Shown in pieces: positions 61,117-64,000 of a DNA stretch of 64,000 bases. The notes beneath the pieces are model-generated. The model was not told where the DNA came from. It saw only the letters and a program-made list of their open reading frames with translations, and made no database searches. Origin of the DNA: Bacteroidales bacterium (GTDB taxonomy: Bacteria; Bacteroidota; Bacteroidia; Bacteroidales; ML635J-15); assembly GCA_017651185.1 (NCBI GenBank), contig JAGCDJ010000019.1:62001-126000 (forward strand), read 5' to 3'. A program made the translations under genes and the position numbers. Position 1 is the stretch's first letter. Each line of letters opens with the position of its first letter.

Positions 61117-62439
61117 ATGATGAAAAACGATAATAATATGAAAATGAGATTGTTGGTTAATGTAGTGCTAGTAATTCTGCCCTTGGTATTATTATTGGGC
61201 TGCAATGGCAGTACAGAACAGAATAACGCAAGTATAGAAACACAAAGTGTTATTTTGTCAGATGATGATGTATGGCCTAAGCGTGTGATTGTTCGAGAGT
61301 ATATGCGAGGAAAATTGGATTCCATTATCGAATATTCCTCTATGGCAGAAGCGGAACAGAAGTTGTTGCAATATATATCGCCGGTTCCAGAGGATTCAGA
61401 TGGTTTTGTCGCGCAAAACTTTTGGGAAAGTTTTTACGACGCTTTTAGTACGGTAGTTTTGTCCCATGCTTCATCGATGGCATATCCGTTTGATTCTTTG
61501 TGTCTATACGCAAATATTGCAAAAACAGAGTCGAAGGATGGAAAATTGAGGATATATTCATGGCAACCGCCACATTTCTACACAATGAGTGATTTCCATA
61601 ATTTGGTACAGTATGAATGGAACGGGAAAGTAAGGTGCCAAAATACATCTGCACTATTTTGTGAAGAAGATATGTGTAGTGAACCTATGATGGAAATATT
61701 ATCTGAAAATCAAAGCGAATGTGGTACGATATACTTGGTTGCTGAATATTTTAGGGAATGGTCATCAATGGCTTATCGGAATTTTTGCACATATATTCTT
61801 TCAGAAGACGGTTTGTCGCGAGTGCCTGTTTTTGCAACAAATGACCATGAGTATAAAGATGCTATTGGTTTCGAATATGACATTCCCGACTGGTTCGATA
61901 GGGCAAATTATGGAGAAGGTTACGATTGGATACAATTTTACGACACCATAGATAAAGCACTCTATTTGGCAGATTCAGAATCTGAGTATCCGTACATATC
62001 CGACCGTTATTACAAATACAAGTGGGATGGTCGAAAGTTCGTTTGTGATGGTTCTACATACGCCAATCCTTTTATGCATTCGTCTTTGTGTGAATATGTT
62101 TGCTTGATGGAGCAAATGGAAACGGATCGAAACAAAATTCGTATAGACATGCTGGCTGATTCTACATTCCGCTATACTGCGTGGAAATCAGGAGCAAAAA
62201 TGTCAGATGCTCCGGAACTTGTAATAAACAACGGATACAGGACAAAGGGTGATGAATATTATATCTTCAATAATGATGGATATGAGTATAAGGTAGGTGT
62301 TGGAGAAGTCGTGGTGACAAAAGATGAGATGGCGGTAGGTAGGTGGAAAGTTGTTTGTAATTTATGGTTATGTATGGAAGTTTTGGGAGAAAAAAATGCA
62401 TATTTCTTCAAAAGAAAAATGCAACTGATTGATTGCTAG
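61117..62439 (+). CDS. Putative lipoprotein of unknown function
   Basis: This 440-aa protein carries a lipoprotein signal (LVNVVLVILPLVLLLGC, with the lipobox LLGC). Start choice is open among ATGs at 61117, 61120, 61138 and 61144; the last two give a more usual signal length. The body has no domain I recognise; it is Tyr/Trp/Glu-rich with stretches such as YNEG-like GEGYDWIQFYDTIDKAL. It starts 43 nt after the SecB-like gene and may close that transcript. Confidence 0.7.
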   Translation: MMKNDNNMKMRLLVNVVLVILPLVLLLGCNGSTEQNNASIETQSVILSDDDVWPKRVIVREYMRGKLDSIIEYSSMAEAEQKLLQYISPVPEDSDGFVAQNFWESFYDAFSTVVLSHASSMAYPFDSLCLYANIAKTESKDGKLRIYSWQPPHFYTMSDFHNLVQYEWNGKVRCQNTSALFCEEDMCSEPMMEILSENQSECGTIYLVAEYFREWSSMAYRNFCTYILSEDGLSRVPVFATNDHEYKDAIGFEYDIPDWFDRANYGEGYDWIQFYDTIDKALYLADSESEYPYISDRYYKYKWDGRKFVCDGSTYANPFMHSSLCEYVCLMEQMETDRNKIRIDMLADSTFRYTAWKSGAKMSDAPELVINNGYRTKGDEYYIFNNDGYEYKVGVGEVVVTKDEMAVGRWKVVCNLWLCMEVLGEKNAYFFKRKMQLIDC

Positions 62440-62488
62440 TTATATTATTATTTTTTTGTTTTTTATAGTATCATGTAAAAAAAAAATG

Positions 62489-62496
62489 TAAATTTG
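62489..62496 (+). promoter_or_regulatory. -7 promoter element (TAAATTTG) of the small-gene cluster
   Basis: TAAATTTGCAACG lies 69 bases before the zinc-ribbon ORF at 62566. Confidence 0.6.
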
Positions 62497-62565
62497 CAAC
62501 GCAATATACAATTTTTCAATTTAAAAACCGACGAGTCTAATGGGATTTAACCTGACAAATAAAAC

Positions 62566-62688
62566 ATGAATGAACAAACTGGTCAGTGTAAATGGTGTGG
62601 AAGATACTTTTCGTTAAGTGTTCTTATTAAATTGGGAGGGTATTGCTGTGTCGCATGTTACCAAGCAGGAATGCAAAGGCAGAGATGA
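62566..62688 (+). CDS. 40-aa zinc-ribbon protein
   Basis: I found this short ORF by reading: MNEQTGQCKWCGRYFSLSVL, then IKLGGYCCVACYQAGMQ and RQR. Cys8-x2-Cys11 and Cys28-x2-Cys31 make a compact zinc ribbon. It lies behind a clean -7 box and ahead of same-strand small genes. It could be a nucleic-acid or protein adaptor; no function is known to me. Confidence 0.6.
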   Translation: MNEQTGQCKWCGRYFSLSVLIKLGGYCCVACYQAGMQRQR

Positions 62689-62754
62689 CTGAAAATTATA
62701 AACAATATGGCAAGACCTGCGAAGCCGTAAGAGCAGGGTGATAATATTAAAACT

Positions 62755-62985
62755 ATGGCAGAAAGAAGAAGTACTTATGTTTTTGACAGAGAAAGTGATT
62801 ACGAAGATGCAAAAAACCATCTGTATCGTTCGATGAGTAGCGATTACTATGACAGTGATTGTATTTATTTTTATGGATCATGGGGCAGCGATTGTTGGAG
62901 GATAGACATTTGCGATCGTTGTTCAGATGCGGCAAAAGTGGCAGATATCATAAGAGAGCATAGGGGCAAGTACTATGATATGTAA
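62755..62985 (+). CDS. Small protein of unknown function
   Basis: This 76-aa acidic/aromatic protein (DYYDSDCIYFYGSWGSDCWR, then CDRCSDAAKVADIIREH) is not recognised. It has no signal peptide or membrane segment. The cysteine pattern (C...C...CDRC) is suggestive but incomplete as a metal site. Start and spacing fit its place in the small-gene run. Confidence 0.6.
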   Translation: MAERRSTYVFDRESDYEDAKNHLYRSMSSDYYDSDCIYFYGSWGSDCWRIDICDRCSDAAKVADIIREHRGKYYDM

Positions 62986-62999
62986 AATAGTACATAGTT

Positions 63000-63272
63000 A
63001 TGACATATGCTGAAGAATTAAGAGAAAAAAGGAAGTCATCCCTAATTGTGGTATGCACATTAGGGTTGGCAGCCCTTTTTATGAAGAGTGTGCGTCCAAT
63101 ATGGATGACAAATTTGTTTGAAGGCACTTCTTTTATGAGTAATGAAGGACTTGCGTTCGTATTGAAATTTATTTCATATTTCTTTTTAGGTTTGCTTACG
63201 GCAGCAATATTCTTTATTATTCATTTGGTTAAGGTAATATATTATTCAATAGAAATCGCAAGACAACCGTAA
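63000..63272 (+). CDS. Small membrane protein with two transmembrane segments
   Basis: This 90-aa protein has a basic N-terminus (EELREKRKSS), a hydrophobic segment (LIVVCTLGLAALFM) and a stronger one (ISYFFLGLLTAAIFFIIHLV). It is not recognised. The next gene starts 1 nt after its stop, so they are probably translated together. Confidence 0.62.
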   Translation: MTYAEELREKRKSSLIVVCTLGLAALFMKSVRPIWMTNLFEGTSFMSNEGLAFVLKFISYFFLGLLTAAIFFIIHLVKVIYYSIEIARQP

Positions 63273-63273
63273 T

Positions 63274-63546
63274 ATGCCGATATTTGTAGCAAGTCGAATT
63301 TCAGGAAATGACAATGCCGTATTTCCTGACCGATTAGAAATAGATGCTGAGAATGTTACCTATTTTAAAGGTACTATTATCGGTTATCGCAAAACAATTA
63401 TTCCTCGAGTAAACATTGCTAGTGTGCATATCGGCTCGGGCTTATTGTTTGCAGATGTTGTCATCGAAACAACAGGTGGCAAGGAGGTTAGGGCTTGTGG
63501 TTTTAGGAAAAGGGACGCACGGGCGGTGCTAGATATGCTGGTTTAA
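63274..63546 (+). CDS. Small PH-like (bacterial pleckstrin-homology type) protein
   Basis: This 90-aa beta-rich protein (VFPDRLEIDAENVTYFKGTI, RKTIIPRVNIASVHIG, ADVVIETTGGKEVRACGF, then RDARAVLDML) matches the strand pattern and closing helix of small bacterial PH-like domains. It lacks a membrane segment and follows the two-TM gene directly, so it may bind the inner face of the membrane or that partner. Confidence 0.6.
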   Translation: MPIFVASRISGNDNAVFPDRLEIDAENVTYFKGTIIGYRKTIIPRVNIASVHIGSGLLFADVVIETTGGKEVRACGFRKRDARAVLDMLV

Positions 63547-63575
63547 GTAGGAATATAACTAAAATTAAAAGTAGA

Positions 63576-64000
63576 ATGTACAATTTGTCAAAAAATAGTC
63601 GAGTTAGTATTTACCATCAATTAACAATTTTATTGTCGTTGGTTCTTTCGTCAATTATTGCCTATGGGCAAGGACATGATTCAGATGCTCTAAAAAAAGA
63701 GTATCCGTTATTAATGGAACGCTATGGCGATCGACTTGAAAGTCGTAATGCCCATTATATTTTTGCTGTTGATATATCTAGTTCGATGCGAGAGTATGAA
63801 AGTGTTGTTCGTCAGAGTCTTGTGACATTTGTCAATGCTGTTCCTGATGGTGATCAAATCACTTTGATTGCAATGTGTGATGAAAATAATACAAATTATG
63901 TTAATTCCATCAAGTGTATAACCATTAATCAGAACGTTCGACAATCAATTGTGCAAACAGTTGCGTCTCCTCAGTTTAAATTTCTCAAAGAAAAGGATTC
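63576..64000 (+). CDS. Secreted von Willebrand factor A (vWA) domain protein, partial
   Basis: Read by hand from ATG 63576 and open to the right edge (141 codons). An N-terminal signal (LTILLSLVLSSIIAYGQ) is followed by a vWA domain with the MIDAS motif in IFAVDISSSMREYE (DxSxS). vWA domains bind ligands through a metal ion. It belongs to the same-strand run of small genes, 29 nt after the PH-like gene. The rest is outside the window. Confidence 0.7.
   Translation, partial: MYNLSKNSRVSIYHQLTILLSLVLSSIIAYGQGHDSDALKKEYPLLMERYGDRLESRNAHYIFAVDISSSMREYESVVRQSLVTFVNAVPDGDQITLIAMCDENNTNYVNSIKCITINQNVRQSIVQTVASPQFKFLKEKD

Noticed and set aside
1..64000. tRNA or rRNA genes
   Set aside because: I saw no cloverleaf-like T-arm signature with matching acceptor stem and no rRNA sequence in any gap.

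Overview
The window reads as a chromosomal segment of a Bacteroidales bacterium, probably a gut or related anaerobe. Three things point there: promoters repeatedly show the Bacteroidetes -7 box (TAnnTTTG, often followed by CAA) rather than sigma70-type boxes; several secreted proteins end in type IX secretion (T9SS) sorting domains; and the gene set includes a CarboxypepD_reg/plug outer-membrane barrel, TamB, DUF1573 proteins and the common N-terminal module of Bacteroidales FISUMP-type proteins. The standard code applies: TGA is a normal stop, for example in the ATGA overlaps at 10295 and 39461.

Layout. 1-6.8 kb: end of a secreted redoxin/PKD protein, a GH53-like galactanase gene interrupted by one in-frame TGA, an AraC regulator, an outer-membrane barrel and a shrunken RhuM-like gene. 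7-10 kb: housekeeping genes (PAP2 phosphatase, obg, gcvT). 10-11 kb: a tightly overlapping DUF3791/DUF3990 trio of toxin-antitoxin type. 11.2-19 kb: a steroid/bile-acid-like block (steroid 5-alpha-reductase family, old-yellow-enzyme family, short-chain dehydrogenase, bile acid:sodium symporter family) mixed with an S23 four-helix protein, a T9SS-exported SGNH esterase, a flavodoxin, an MFS carrier and an SH3 protein. 19.6-35.3 kb: core genes (tamB, tsaD, two DUF1573 genes, a T9SS subtilase, trmH, HU, gyrA, a TPR protein).

35.3-44.1 kb is an expanded type I restriction-modification locus. Between hsdR and hsdS lies a RelA/SpoT-type alarmone synthetase-like gene. Between hsdS and hsdM lie a relic of a DUF4143-type ATPase, an array of six 29-bp-spaced palindromes with compensating arm changes, and a SatD-like protein (class III cyclase-like core plus HTH) followed by a DUF3307 membrane protein. 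hsdM follows in what looks like the same transcript, so methyltransferase expression may depend on the SatD/array control region.

44-52.9 kb: tryptophanase with a long leader, a giant CoA-dehydratase-activase protein, an LRR protein and a TetR regulator with a clear 20-bp operator.

53-64 kb is accessory and mostly unnamed: a TIM-barrel-like protein, a TPR-like lipoprotein, a LytTR regulator, a DUF2233-like protein, KptA, then a ClpX-like AAA+ protein with a new N-terminal domain and a retained IGF (ClpP-docking) tripeptide, directly followed by a SecB-like chaperone with an extra C-terminal domain. After a lipoprotein comes a set of small genes (40-aa zinc ribbon, 76-aa protein, two-TM protein, PH-like protein) and a vWA protein that runs off the right edge. 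The ClpX-like/SecB-like pair and the signalling genes inside the type I R-M locus are the best candidates for an undescribed system.
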